Assembly (NCBI GenBank): GCA_009869945.1
Contig: WIXG01000276.1
Span: 43,308-107,307, forward strand
From: Mesaphorura yosii
Lineage: Eukaryota; Arthropoda; Collembola; Poduromorpha; Tullbergiidae
Length of the DNA stretch: 64,000 nucleotides
Direction of reading: 5' to 3'
Made by a program: the position numbers and the translations under genes. Below the pieces are notes generated by a model. It ran no database searches. It was given only the letters and a program-made list of their open reading frames with translations, and was not told the origin of the DNA. Below are positions 36,376 to 49,700 of this stretch, piece after piece. Each line of letters opens with the position of its first letter. The first letter of the stretch is position 1.

Positions 36376-39300
36376 ATGCAGCGTCAAAGGAGTCCAGGGC
36401 CGTGGTCGTTTGAAAATGCTTCAAAGCAGGTTCGAAATCCACGTTGGGTTGGCTGCAATTAATTTTAGTTATGAATCGTGTGTTGTTAATTTCGCCTTTC
36501 GCAAGTTAATGCAATGGCAACGACACTTCACTCTCTTTTCTCTGCTTTTCTCAGACTGTCTGCGTCCGCAAAGTCAAGCCAAGATTCCGGAAGAGGAAGG
36601 TCATCTGCAATCTGAACCTGAACTTGACTCCGAAAATATTCACCAACTTCCGAAACCGGGTTTTCTTTCGTGAATTTGTGCCCTCCTACGAACTCTGCGA
36701 TGAGCCCATCCAAATGAGCCGACTGATCGGTAATTTCTTACTTTTCTGCATTGCCAACTCACTTATTTTACCAGGTTTAAGTGTAGTTTGCGTTTACTGT
36801 GTTCCAGGTTACGATTATGGACGTCGATGGTTCTGCGAACGAAATGTGTGGATGCACAACGTTTGCAGCCAGGCGGGGGCGACCAGCTGGGGCAAAGGAA
36901 TGAGGAATGTTAAATTCAAGTGTTTACGGAGGCACAAGATCAGTGACGAGCGGGGTCAGGTCTATACGCAAAGTGGCGGTGCCGGCGACGACAGACACCC
37001 TCGAAAGGAGGCGGAGGCGCAACATCGAAATGCCCCTGACGATGGCGGCATAAGGCACCAACAAAAGGAGCGACAGGGACGAGGAGCGTCTGGATCTGCG
37101 ACGACGAAATCGAAACGGAGCCAAGGCATCAAATTTGACTGGCCGAAAATGAGCCCTGAGCAGGAGCGGTTTTTCATGAAGTCTGGCAGCGATAGTGACA
37201 GCAATCGTCCACACGAAGACGAAGTCGAAGAGGAGCCAGGGGCAGAAAATGCCCCTGCATTTGGAAAACGTGGACGTCAGTGCCAGCCAAGGTCAAGGTC
37301 AACGCCAGCGAAACGGGGCAAAGGAAATGGCAAAGGACTACGAGATTTCAAACGAGACTTGCCGAAGCTGAGCCCTGACCAGGCGCGGTTCTTCGCGCAG
37401 CCAGGCGGTAACGTCAGCGATGAGAGCGAAGCGCCTCCGCCCGAGAGCGAAGAGGAGGACGAGGCAGGACGAGTACATGCTCCCGAATTAGGAGGAAGTG
37501 ATCTGGAGTTCTCAAAGCCAAAGTCAAGACGATCTCGACAAATATCAGGATCCGGACATGGCCCAGGACCATCTGTAGTGGGAACCATCGGCGAGGATAG
37601 CTCCAGCCCTCCGTTGACCAATCAACAACCATTAGCCGCCTCAACTCCAATCAAAGACCAAGGCCAACCAACTGACGAGCAGCCAGCTGGATCAGTCCCA
37701 ACTGCAACTGCCAGTCGGGCCAGAACCAGGCAACCGTCCGAGCCATCGCCAGACAGCCAACCACCAGTCACGGCAACGACGACCCCTACTGACCACGAGC
37801 CAGAGTCAGACAAGTCTGTGCCTGTGCCACCTGAAAGGCAGTCGAAGTCGAAGGCCAAGCCCAGCCAAAGCCAACCACAAGCGCAAGGTGGGAAAGCAAA
37901 AGTCGCACCGGCGCGAGCTCCAGCCAGCCGAACCAGTCTACCGCCAGCTGCTCCATCCAACAACCCATCAGTGACGCCAATGCCAACTCCAGCCAACCAA
38001 GAGTCAGGTCCAGTTAAACCTGTGGCAACTCCCGTCCAGCCAAGCCCCGCCAAATCCAGCGAACCGTCGGCGTCAGTCAGTCCGCGCCAACCACCAACCG
38101 TGCCGCCAAGTTCTGGTTCTGCCAAACAAGAGCCGATAGAGTCTGTGCCAAGCGCGAGCCAGCAGCCAAGAACTAGTGAGATCAGCTCCAGCCAACCACC
38201 GTCGGGACCAATGCCAGTGAGCCAAGAATCAACCAATGAAGAGCCAGCAAACGCTTTGGCTTTGCCTGACCCAAGCCATCCGTCAGCCACACCGCTAACT
38301 TCAGCCGAACCTGAGACAGCCGCAGCAGAGCCGCGAACTTCAGCAGAAAAAGAGTCAACTGAACCCGAGCCAATGCCAATTGTCAGGCAATCAACCGGTG
38401 ACGAGGTCAGCGACAGCCAACTACCACCGCCATCGGGGCAGCCAACCCCTGCGATAGTCATCCAGGAACCATCCACCACCCAACTGATTCACCAGCCGCA
38501 GCCATCTTTGCCAGGCACTGGCACCAGTCAAGAATACTCAAGCCAACCGTCAGAAAGTCAGCCACCGGTACCCGTCACGAACAAACCTGAGCCGACTGAC
38601 AAAGAGCCAGCCGAACCTGTAGCAACCTCAGGCCAACGACCATTGGGACCAACCACAGTCATCGAAGGATTGAGCAGCGAACAGCCAAATGTACCAGCTG
38701 CCAGCGCCAGTCATCCACCAGCCACGCCGACAACTCCAGGCAACAAAGAGTCAGCCGAACCCGTGCCAGCGCCAGCCGACAGGCAGCCAACCATCAGCGA
38801 GGCGAGGGCCAGCCAACCACCAGAAAGTCAACTGCCAATGCCATCGGGGTTAAGCCTAGCCCACCAGAAGCCAGCGGCGCCGTCCTCAAGCCAACCACCA
38901 CCATCAGTCACTCTAACTCTAGCCAAATCTGCGTCCACCGTCAGTCACACGCCAGAGAACCAGCCACCATCGGGTCCAAACCTAGACGCAGACATCCACG
39001 AACCAACGAGCAAACAGCCAGCAGAACCAATGCCAATCGGACCAACAAGTCAGGAATACTCCGGCCAACCGTCAGAAAGTCAGCCACCGCCACCGTCGGA
39101 ATTATCTCCAGTGGACCAACAACCGGCGGTGGAATCTCAGCCAATCAGCGGCCAACTCGAGCCAGAGTCGGCAGGACCAGAGGCAAGGCTCTTGCAAGCA
39201 CCAGCACCAGCCAGTCAGCTAGAAATTCCAGCTAGCCTCCAAACCCAATCGGAAAAAGCGAAATCTCTGTCAAATCCCAGCCAGCAGCCTGGCTCTGGTT

Positions 39301-41235
39301 TGGGTTTGGATTCAGCCGATTTGCACGAACCCCAGACCCAGGCACTGCTCGAACATAAACAAGCAGGCATTCAGCCCTCCGACGCTGACGCTCCACAGTT
39401 TCCTTTGGCACAAACGGCCGTCTCTCAGCTCGTCACTTGTGTCCTGTCTTACGTGGTAAGAACTTATGCGATGCCATTTTGAATTGGGTAACTTAGAATT
39501 CCTGTTTTAGTATCTTGCTTCTATCATTTATGACTCCTTTGAATAGCAAGAAGACATCTGCGAAACCGATTGTAGTAAAATTGTCGTGAAAGACGGCCCG
39601 AGTTCAAAGTTTGAGCTACCGTTGCCGTTGCGTAAGTATTTTAAAGGATTAGATGCTTAGTTTAAGCATGGAGTAAACGGCCGGGTGGGAGTAGGAGTAA
39701 AACCTACGTCGAAAATTAATTCCTGCGTGTTTGACAATTAGTTTGTACCTGGAGTTATTAAGTACGTGAGTTAGAAACCAAAACCAAAACGCTACGCTTA
39801 CGCTACTCCAAAAAATGGAGTGCGTAAGAAAAGCGTTCTTACTCCCAAAAATGTGCGTAAGAGTTAAAAAATTGGAGTTGCGTAGATAATGGAGTAAGAA
39901 TAACTCCTACGTTTATACCTACGTGTACTCTTGCGTTAACGTTAGTTTAAACTAAGAATCTATTCTTGTCATTTTGGAGTTGTGAAATTGGCGTTTGGCG
40001 ATTTGTTCTTTGCAGAGCTGAAAGGAGCCACCGATTTGGAGCAGGCGACAGTTGCTGGAGTCAAAAGGGACGTATCTCTGCTTATCAATTCCGTGCTTTC
40101 CTGTGCAGGAGCGGAACCTCCTTGTCCACTCAAAAGTGACATATCGCAGCTGATTAACTCTGTACTTTCTTACGTGGTAAGCTTCATCAGTGGTCAATAG
40201 GAGAAATTCCCCTCCATCCTTCTGTACTTCAAAACTCAAACTGTCCAACTGCCTCTCCCTGTTTGCTGTTTTGTAGCAAGAAGACATTTGCGAAACCGAC
40301 TGTCGCAAAAACTCAGTGATGGAGGGCCAAATTCAAAAGTTGCCGACGGCGGTGACGACAGGAGCGGGCCAGGAGCTTGGCATGGTGGGTACGTTTTGCG
40401 TTCCGTAAGGCTTTGAAGTAGATTTTTGTTTCGTGCTGCAATTTTCCAATCCGTTGTTTTAGAACTTAAACGAGCCACGCATTTCGAGCAGCCGCCTTCA
40501 AGAAATGAAAGTGGTACGTATTTGAAGGAGCCGTTGATTGGTTGGTTGGTTAGTTAACATTTAACTATTTAACCAATTTCAATACCAACGAAATAAAGGC
40601 TACAAGCTAGCACCAGAAGAATCGAGTGTGCTCGTGATGGTGCAGCCAAGACTGGCCCTGAGTGTGGCCAGCGTGGCGCCTAGCCGCATGGGCGTACGCG
40701 TGGATGTCGCTTCTTCCGCGTCAGCAGTGAACAAAATGACGTATGGTGTAAGTCTCTTAATGCTAATGCTCCTGAGTCCTGACTCCTGAGGTTTATGCTT
40801 TCCTCTGGACTGAAGGTGGTGGATTCGGACGCTTCGTTCCTGGACGTCAACTACCACAAAATGAAGGCAGAACGAGGAGAGTCGAGCATACACAAGAACA
40901 GAACTGACATCAATTTAATTGCCAAACCGGGCGCCGGGTTGGGCGCAGGCGCGAGTCCCAATCAGGCCCCGCCAATTGACATCTCGGGCTCAACGGCGCC
41001 GCCGCCGTTGTCAATCGGCGTAAGACACTTTGCTTTGAGTGTACTGCGGCTCATTTCATTCGTGGAGCTTGCCTTAATTTAATACTCCGTTTTCCGTGTA
41101 CTCTTTTTCCAGGCCCGCATGTCGATGCGAGAAAATCTTCAGCGCATCCGGGAGTCTCTTGATGACATCCGGAAGGAGCTGAAAGAGCACGGGCTTGAAA
41201 CGCCGGATCCCCCGAGCAAAAACGGCCAAAAATGA
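36376..41235 (+). CDS. Unrecognised large Pro/Ser/Gln-rich protein with duplicated exon block
   Basis: Ten exons (36376-36429, 36555-36729, 36808-39455, 39547-39631, 40016-40176, 40277-40388, 40463-40513, 40599-40747, 40816-41019, 41113-41235) close to exactly 1253 residues. The order is: a short leader MQRQRSPGPWSFENASKQ; a basic, aromatic, Cys-containing N-domain (TVCVRKVKPRFRKRK, NFRNRVFFREFVPSYEL, RRWFCERNVWMHNVCSQ); two related acidic segments around SPEQERFF and SPDQARFF; about 600 residues of low-complexity Pro/Ser/Gln/Glu; a duplicated module (QLVTCVLSYV-QEDICETDC, then QLINSVLSYV-QEDICETDC); and a C-terminal helix (RENLQRIRESLDDIRKELKE). No signal peptide or membrane span is seen. 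The first exon is less certain: it uses donor CAG|GTTCGA, but it is in phase and preceded by an in-frame stop. Homology is unknown. Nuclear scaffold or extracellular roles are both open. Confidence 0.7.
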
Positions 41236-44200
41236 AGCAAGACTGGCATTTTGTTCGCTATCACATTACGGGAAATTGGATAAAATTAAGATATAATAAA
41301 GCCTGCCACGCCATATCCTCGTCGAAAAGATAACAGAGTTGTTAATCAGTGAGTTCCGCTTCGCTTATGGCCTGGACTCGGGCTCGGCTTCGATTCTGGA
41401 ATCCAGCCGCAGTTCAGCAGTTCTTTGCAGTCGTGTTTCTTGTGGTTGTGGTTTGCTCACTCTGCCGATGCCGACTTTGCTTTGTACGTATTTGCTCTGA
41501 CTCTGATTCTGTCTGCAATAATTGCAGTTACTGCTGACACTTCCTTTGCTTTACGCTGGTTTGGTATCACATGGCATGGCTGTTTCGGCTGTTTGGCAAT
41601 GAGCCAGCTTTACAGATCGAATTTCAGTATAGTGCTGGAGTGCAACTGGTTTCTGTTTCTGTTTCTGTCCGTGTGATATAAAGTGAATTTGTGGCACGCA
41701 CTCACGAGAATTTGTACTACGAACTACGATTTGTCTTTTATTGATTACTGCTACTGCTGTCGTGCTTGAAGTCTTCCTGGAGTTCCTGTTTTTAATTTAT
41801 TATCAATTAATTTTAGTGTAGCATTAATTAATTGTGTTCGTAATTGTTGGGTGCATTGCTTTGTATTGTTGTATGCAAAGAATGTAGCCAATTCAACTTT
41901 GTTATCATCCTGGTAGATTCATGAAAGATTGAAACAAGTGACGGCGTTGAATGGACGAAGAAATGATTTTAGATTTTAATTAATTCATCTGTCACTCGAC
42001 TCACTCGACATTCTGGTGAAGAGATTCGAGCCATTCGATTCGGTAAGTGCAGTTTAAGTTTTATTAATTAAAGAGCAGTTTCATAATTACAAAATTACAT
42101 CAATCGATTGATAGTCGCCTGAAACCTTAAACCTTCGACGTCATAAAATCGACGACAATTCACGTTAATTGACGCAACATGACGGGGAAATGACGAACGA
42201 ACTTTCATGTCATATTTGCGTGAGTGGCTGTCATCGCGTTGCAAAAGTTGTAATTGATTAACAAATTAAAATTAGTACTTGATACTTGATAAATATGATG
42301 CCGAACTCGAGCCCAATGCTGTCCAATCGATTTTGTAATTGACAGGTGTGAGAAAGTAGCTAGTTCATTTTTAATCCAGCGTCGACATCGATGAATCGAT
42401 GAGGCTCCGAGCACTCCATTCTAGATTTTCAGGCTCGATTCCAATGTTAATCCGCGCCTTTGTGTTAGTTTCAAGAGCCTGGTTTGCCTAATTTTGAATG
42501 CCTGCATGCCATGCCTGTCGTTGGTATTTCCATTCATAATGCGCATCAGCACATTAAAATTTGCAAATTGCATGAAATGGCAATGGCAAAGACATAAAAC
42601 TTAAGCGTAGCGTAGCTTAAAATAGCACAGCATTGCAAAATTGCACTTGCTGTTAGAAGCAACTAACTAAACTAAACAACAACCAAACGAATACTAAAGC
42701 TTAAAGGCAAGTTTAATGTGCGGAGTACACAGTTTACGACTTACGTTACGTGTAATGAAGTACCTTCACGTAAATACGTAAGTAATTAAGCCAGCTGTTT
42801 AAGAGAACGTTACCTGTGCTTGTGCGTGCTAAAAAAGGTTGTAATGAGTCATGAGCCTTGTTTCGGTTTCGGAGTCGGACACAAAATCGCAATTCACAAA
42901 TCAGGGTTGCTCTGTGCACGCGTAAGACCAAACTAGATTTATAATTCAGATTTCCGGTTGAGTTACGTGCAGCATTGCAAAAATCCAGACCAGGCTAGTG
43001 CCCAGGCCCACATTTTCAAGGTTGTTCACTGCTGCATTAGCATAAAAACGTGTCCTGCGCTGTGCTGGGCTTTTGTTTGTCAAAAATCACAATCACAAGG
43101 CACACTGATCTCTAATCTGGTGAATACCAGTTTCTTTCCACGGCTGCGAGTGTGACTAGCGAATAATGACTCTGGGAGGCTGAGGCTGCCTTGGAGCGGT
43201 TTAAACTTTAAACACTTTCAAGAATCCTCGTGGCTGTGTGTTGCTTCGTCATCATTTGTTTACGTTTACATGTACCAAATATTTGTCAGTGTTCGTTGGT
43301 TCGTTCATTAGCGATTGTGTAATAAATACTAAAAGCATCTTGTTCTAGACCGTGCTGTGGTCAGTTTTTTCCGGATTCCGGTCTTTGCTCATTCATTTTC
43401 CATGCCTTCATTGTCCTCGTCTTTCGCCTGCTACTTTGGCTTGGACTGTAAACACAGACAGATCAGTCTAATTCGATCCAGATCCAGTTACTTGTTCCTC
43501 AACCTGCCATTGCTGATAACGATAACAGATAGTTAATTATGAAAACACTAACTAACCCAACTTAGAATAGAAATCAATTGAAGTCGCAGTTGCAGCGCAT
43601 CGCAGTAGATTGACACATCACTGAGACAGTTTAATTTGTCATTTGAACTCGTGCCAGTCCGATCTAGATCAATGCTGATAAATCCGCCGAGCCCCGGTCG
43701 CAAATCGCAAATATGCCATCTTTGGCTTTGGCAACTGAAAACTAAATGAACTTGAGTACTTTTACAACACGATACGAGTGCCAATGGCGTGGCTCGGCTT
43801 TGCTTTTGCTCTGGTCTGCTGAAATATTGAGCAATAATTGCAATTATGGATAGCATCATCGGAATTATTAGTACTTGGCACTTCAGGCCACAGTTTACAA
43901 TGGCAGATAGTATTTATTAACTTGTATGTAATCTTGCCTGTACAGAAAAAAGTTCACATGTGTGGAAATCCAAACCGGCTGCGGCTGCTCAAAACTTAAT
44001 TTATTCAGTGTGAGGATGACGAGGATGGGGAAGGGAAAGGCCGACCGATCGCGTTACCGCGCGCAGAGCAGAGCAGCAGGAAAGGTTAACTGGAGTGATA
44101 ACCCGTCGCTTTGATTCACTGTTCATCTTGTCTCGCGCTGACCGCTGTGGACTTCGTGACGATCATGAGCGTGTTGTGGACGCGGTGACTTGTGACCTGA

Positions 44201-46737
44201 AAACTGATCAAGAAACCCGTTCAGCAGTACTAAGAAACTTCAGACTGTAAAATGCGAAGTTCTGAACAGAATTTATGCAGTTGGTTTTGTGCGTGCGGTG
44301 GTGCTTTAGTACTTAATACCGTTAATTAATTAATTCGTTTGTGTCCGTTTTCGTGTGGGCGTGTGGAAGCAATCTGCAAATTGCAATTGGAACATTTCGC
44401 TAGAAATTGGACGCTACGCTAGGCGTCAGAATCAATTGAAGGTAATGTGAGTTTCGATTTCGATCGATTGGCAAATTGGCATTCATTTGGGTGACCATTT
44501 ACCATTTCCTCGACGGTTAACCAACTTTACCGTATGAAAGCAGTGATTTTTGCCGTTTACTCTAAAAATTTATCTAATTCACCTGTCGTAAGACGTGCCA
44601 GAAGGGGATATTATGCACAAACAGGATTGTGTCTATAAATAACTCAAAACTCAATCAGTCAAGCTCGATTCGATAACCACTTGTTGCATAAACTCTTCGA
44701 ACTTCGATTCAATTTCTACACTGCTGCACTTTACAATACAATTGACAATTTGGAATTTGCACACTTGCCAACTTCAGTCATCATTCAGTCAACACTCAAG
44801 TTTAAAGTTTTCGCATTCGCATTTGTGTGACGGTGCCATCCATCCGCTTCTGCGAACTGCCGTCACAGACAGACAGTTTTATATTGATTGATTGATGATG
44901 GAGTTTCCAGAATCCAATCCAGATTCGAACCTCGAGCTGATTCGACTCCCGTCCCGCTTGGCTTGGCTTGGCGTAAATCAGCCACGCGATGCGATGAAGC
45001 ATTTTGTTTACTATTTACTTGACGAGCAGGATTCAGGAATGCCTTTGCTAATTAATTTCGTGCAGTGCAGGTTGTCAGCTGTTAATTAAGAGTCTGAATT
45101 TTGGGTCTGTCGGCTCGACACGAATACAATGCAGAGAATATGAATAAACAACAAAAGCATGACAAAAGCACGGATACGATGGGATTATTAATATGATAAT
45201 TATGCGTTTCAAAGTAATAAATTATATTTGCATGGGATCCAGTTCAAAGTGGATTCTGACAACATTTTCTGGTTGCGCTTCGCTGAAAGCCTTCGCCTTC
45301 GAAGTGGCACCATTTATCTAATCAATGAACTAATGTTAGAACAGGCTGGCAAGGCAGGCGGTTCACGAAAGTAAATATTGCCAGTGTCGTCTTGTTTCGG
45401 CCTTCTGCTCAGTTGCTCAGCGCTAATTGCAGTTGTAAAGCTGAAAAGCAGGTGGACGTGAATTCCAATTAGTCCTCCGCTTTTACGGCAGCTTATCAGC
45501 CGCTGAGCTGTCACAGGAATTTGGAAGAGCGGAATTTTTGCGAATGGTTAATGAATTTATTTTTAGCGCGAGGGCCGCATACAAATGACAATCGGCAAGA
45601 CACGTAACACAAACACGTAGCACGTAACTTAGAGATTGGAAACCTGTAAACTTCCGTTAATGAATGATTAATCTCATTCTGCATTTAAAATGCAAGTGCT
45701 TTCAGTTACTCCTCTAAGCACTCCTATTCAAACTCGGCCGTAACTGGTAAACAAATTAAGAATTCCCGCAAAGCAAAGCAGCAAAGCGAAGCGCCTCACC
45801 GCACCGCACCGCACCGCCACCGGATTGGATTGAATTCGATCAAATATTAACTTGTTTACGTTTTTGTGCCCTGTGTTTTAGATTTCAGGCCCGCCCTGTC
45901 CGACCCGGTCTAGTTCCAGTTTCTATTTCTACTTCCATGCTACCGAGGCCCTAATCTTCGTGTATCGTGATTAGTAATTCGTGGAATTCTGGATCATTAT
46001 CAAGAAGAATTGTTGAATACAGCGTCCGGGCAGTCCAGCTGTCCAGCGTCTCTCCAGATAAACTGCTCAACGTCAACCGCACGCGCAATCATTCTCGTAT
46101 TTCGTACTTGGCATTTGGCAACCGAACGTGAAAAGTGAAACCGCAATCAGCGTTCTCTCTTCTTGACATCGACATCGACACGACGGGAATGAATGATCAG
46201 CTCCAATTCGGGCTCAGTTTGCGGTTTCTTCTTCGTGGTCCGTGGTCGTGGACTTTGTACTCGGTCGGTGAATTAAATGGCAATGACTGGCAGCAGCAGG
46301 GTGGCCGAAGAATGAGGTGATAAGCACGAGCTAGTAGCGAGCGCTGTTGGAATGGGCACAACTCTTCTTGAAGAAATGGGATAGGCAATTAACTGACTGC
46401 AACTTCTGTGAAGTCACTTCAGACGTGCTTTAACCTCGAATCTGCCTGCGGCTGGAAATGCCAAGCGCTCCGACTCTAAACTTTGTCCAGAAGACGAAAA
46501 TCAAACCATAAGCAGCAAATGAGCAGAAAATCCGCCTGATTAACTGATTAATTAATGTAAACTCTCCCTTCAGAACCCTTTGCTTTCCCATCCCACACTC
46601 CTGTAAATCTCCGTAACCCCTGCCCTGTCTTGTTCACCTTTGGACATGTGACCCATGACCTTTGAATTCCCAATTTCGACGCTGTTGCCGACGACTCGAA
46701 CTTCGACGACCAGACCACCGAAATCAACTGATTCAAG
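41236..46737. other. 5.5 kb non-coding stretch, probably leader and regulatory DNA of the next gene
   Basis: No coding exon is supported on either strand. Two strong plus-strand splice donors occur at 42042/42043 (TTCG|GTAAGTG) and 44441/44442 (GAAG|GTAATG). A good acceptor at 46573 (CTCTCCCTTCAG) is 164 bases before the next start codon. One or more non-coding first exons with a 2-4.5 kb intron would explain this. Short GCACC repeats sit near 45796-45815. This is the longest gene-free stretch of the window. Confidence 0.5.
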
Positions 46738-49700
46738 ATGAGCCTTATTCGAAAGCCCGTCATTTCTTCGTCTTCGTGTGGTCTTCCTTCGCCGCCATCG
46801 TCGTCGAAGGAGACGTGGACGATCACGTGCTACTCGTGTGGAATGCCTTCTTCAAGTGTCTGGGCCAAACTTGTCCGATGTCACCCGGATCAAGAATCGA
46901 CTCCGTACTACCCTCACCTGCTAGAACTGCCCTGCCCCAACGGAGCCGTGCTCTCCGAAGACGGGACGACACACCTCTGCGCCTTCTGCTTCGCTTCGCT
47001 CGAATCTCAGTGGAGCAACTACGAAAAGACGGCGACCAAGACCGAGTCGATGGTTCACCCAAAAGACAGAAAGTACAACCTGCAAAAGTTTGTGTGTGCC
47101 GTCTGTGGAGTGCAAACGTACAGAAAAAGGATCCGAGCGCTCCCGTTTCAGGTAAGACTCGGCAGATTTCTAGTCGGCCAGGCATTTTTGCAAGAATTGC
47201 TTTTGCTTTCCAGGAATTTCCATTCTTAACGAAAGACCGCCAGCCAGGAAGCCTGACTCTTGGTCAGAATCCGCTGGCAATCGTCTGCCTCGACTGCTCA
47301 GAGACTTTGTGGGCTCAAAGCGCCGAGTACGAGCGGTGGGGGCTGCCCATTCAGAAGAGGCACTTCAACTGGATGGCTCGACCTCCTCCGCCTGAGAATA
47401 GCATGGAGGCGACTGTGGCGCGGTTGCCATCGGGGGAGACTCAGCTGCCACGATGTCCGCCCATCGAGCCTTCAGTGACGAAGGGCAGACCACACTTGTA
47501 CTCGGAGCTCATCGCACCCAACGGGCAGGCGCAGTCCGACACCAAACATCGGGTGGATTTAAATCGGCATCGGAATTACAAATCGCTGAATGTCGCTCCA
47601 ACGAGCAGAAAATCGTCGGCGCCCTGCTTGTCGTCTGCGGAACATGCCCACACTCACGCTCAATTTCCGCCTGTCGTCACAGTGGCTCCGATGTCATCGT
47701 ATAAAGACAGCGTATCGGTGCGAAAGGTAAGAATTTTTGAACTCACTAACCCTAAAAGCTAATACACATTGTTGCCGTACAGGGAGCCTCTTCCGTTCCG
47801 CCTTTGGCGTCTGACCTCTTGAAAGCTGATGCCAGCAGCAGCAATCACTCCTCTGACTCACTCCCGCCAGTCCTTCCGCTGGGGCTGCATTACCCCGCCA
47901 GTGCCAGTGCCAGTAGGCCGGTGCCGACGCCAAGTTTCCTGGACTCCCCCGCCTACAAAGCTCTCCAATGGCACGGGCATGTGTCACCGCGTGACTTCGG
48001 TCACTCGTACAACTCGCTTGCTGAATCTAGTCAGTCTCCGAATCCGAACGCGACTTCAACCTGGCCGTGGATCCCCAACGTGGCCATGCATTCCCATACG
48101 CATCCACACGGGCCAACCGCGACGGAATTTGTGAATTATCAGTCGTATTTGGCTTCACTTGCAAGCAGAAGGTAAGCTTTGAAGGCCTTTGATGGCGATT
48201 CTCATTAATTGCCTTGCCATGCCTTTGACGTACCTTTTCGCCTTTGCTTTGAATTTAGTATTGGAGCTGCGGAATCTTACATCCCGCCTCCGTCTGTCTA
48301 CACTGGCCCGCTTCCCATCTCACAGCCGCCTCATTCTCATCTTGGACTCTCTATTTCACCCTACACCGCTTGTGCGTCGTTTCTGTCAGCGTCAGCGTCA
48401 CATTCGTCACTGTCCGCCGCCAGCGAGAACGGGAATTTTTCACCCCAGGCCACGTTCCTTTCACCTTCACCCTTGTCGAACTCTAACGTGATCTCCAACA
48501 AGAGCATGACTCCGACCGAAACTCCGTCTACGCCCGCACCCGCGCCTGCGTCTTCAAACAGACTCTTCCATCCCTTGAAAATAAAAGGCTCTCCAAATGG
48601 AGTCTGTGACATTCCTCCGAAGAATCGCTCACAATTCAACAGCAGCAGCGGCGGGAGAGATGAAGTCCACAACCAGAGTCACTCCAAGAAGTCCGCTTCT
48701 TCTGCTTCGGCTGCACATGTGACTGAAGTCACTGATCTTTCGATGTCGGCGTCGAGAGCGCGGAGTTCCAGCTCCGAGTCGAGCGGAGCGTCCACTTCAA
48801 GTCACTCAAGCGCAAGCGGGTATTCAGCACGCACACACCCTCACGCTCACTTCAAGAAGCGCTGGAATGAAGCTCAGGCCCAGCAAGGTTCAGAAGGCAA
48901 TGGCGATGGTGAAGTCGAAGTAGAAGTTGCTGTCGATCTGAGCAAGAACGGCAAGAAATGCGTCGACGAATTTTCGCCTCTGGCATCGTCACCAACAGCA
49001 GCTCAGTCACAGTCAGCTGTACCGTCTCGAAAGCGATCATACTCATTCTCAATCGCATTCTTATGCAGTGAAACTGGTTCAGGTTCAGAAGCTTTGTTGT
49101 CATTATCGTCCTCCCCTTCGTCCTCGTCTTTTTCTGGGACACAGCCACAACTCAGTCCAAATCAAGAGTCTGTCTCCATTGGCCTTCCACCGGATTCAGA
49201 AGATGCCAAAGAAATATTCACTGTGAAGGAAGGTGCTGCGAAGCCGGGAGGAAACTCGCAGCCGGAAGTCCCTGAAAAGAAGCTGAAGGCTGCCTCAAGA
49301 AGGGAAGATTCTCAATCGCTCGCGCCCGTGTCCTGCCCAGTACGCATGGCACAAGCGCTGAGTGAAGAGGAAGTGATGGAATTCGTGGAAAATGCGAAGG
49401 CCGCCTACAGACTCGAAGAAAGAAGGCGGAAGCAAGCAAAGAGACAGAGCGATGCAGAAAAAGAAGAATTTCTCAAGCCCCTCAATCTCATAAGCATCGA
49501 AGAAGTTTCTGGTAAGTGAAGTCAAAGAATTCTTCGGCATTTTAATGCGTTCAGTTAATTCAACATATGTCAATTGTGATTTCCTGTGGTGCAGAATTGG
49601 AATTGAAGAAGACAATCAGCCGAGCTGAAAAGCGGACACTACCACCGCTTGAAATGTGGGCTGGCTCTCCGGAAGACGAATACGACGAAATGGAGGCTCT

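Noticed and set aside
37622-38479. Minus-strand frame of 285 residues, Gly/Ser/Trp-rich
   Set aside because: It is an antisense shadow of the Pro/Ser/Gln-rich repeat region of the orphan gene at 36376-41235; Pro codons read as Gly/Trp in reverse.
39640-40015. Repeated GGAGTAAG/TACTCC-like words in an intron of the orphan gene
   Set aside because: They are irregular and short, with no unit of fixed length. Probably local slippage, not a functional repeat array.
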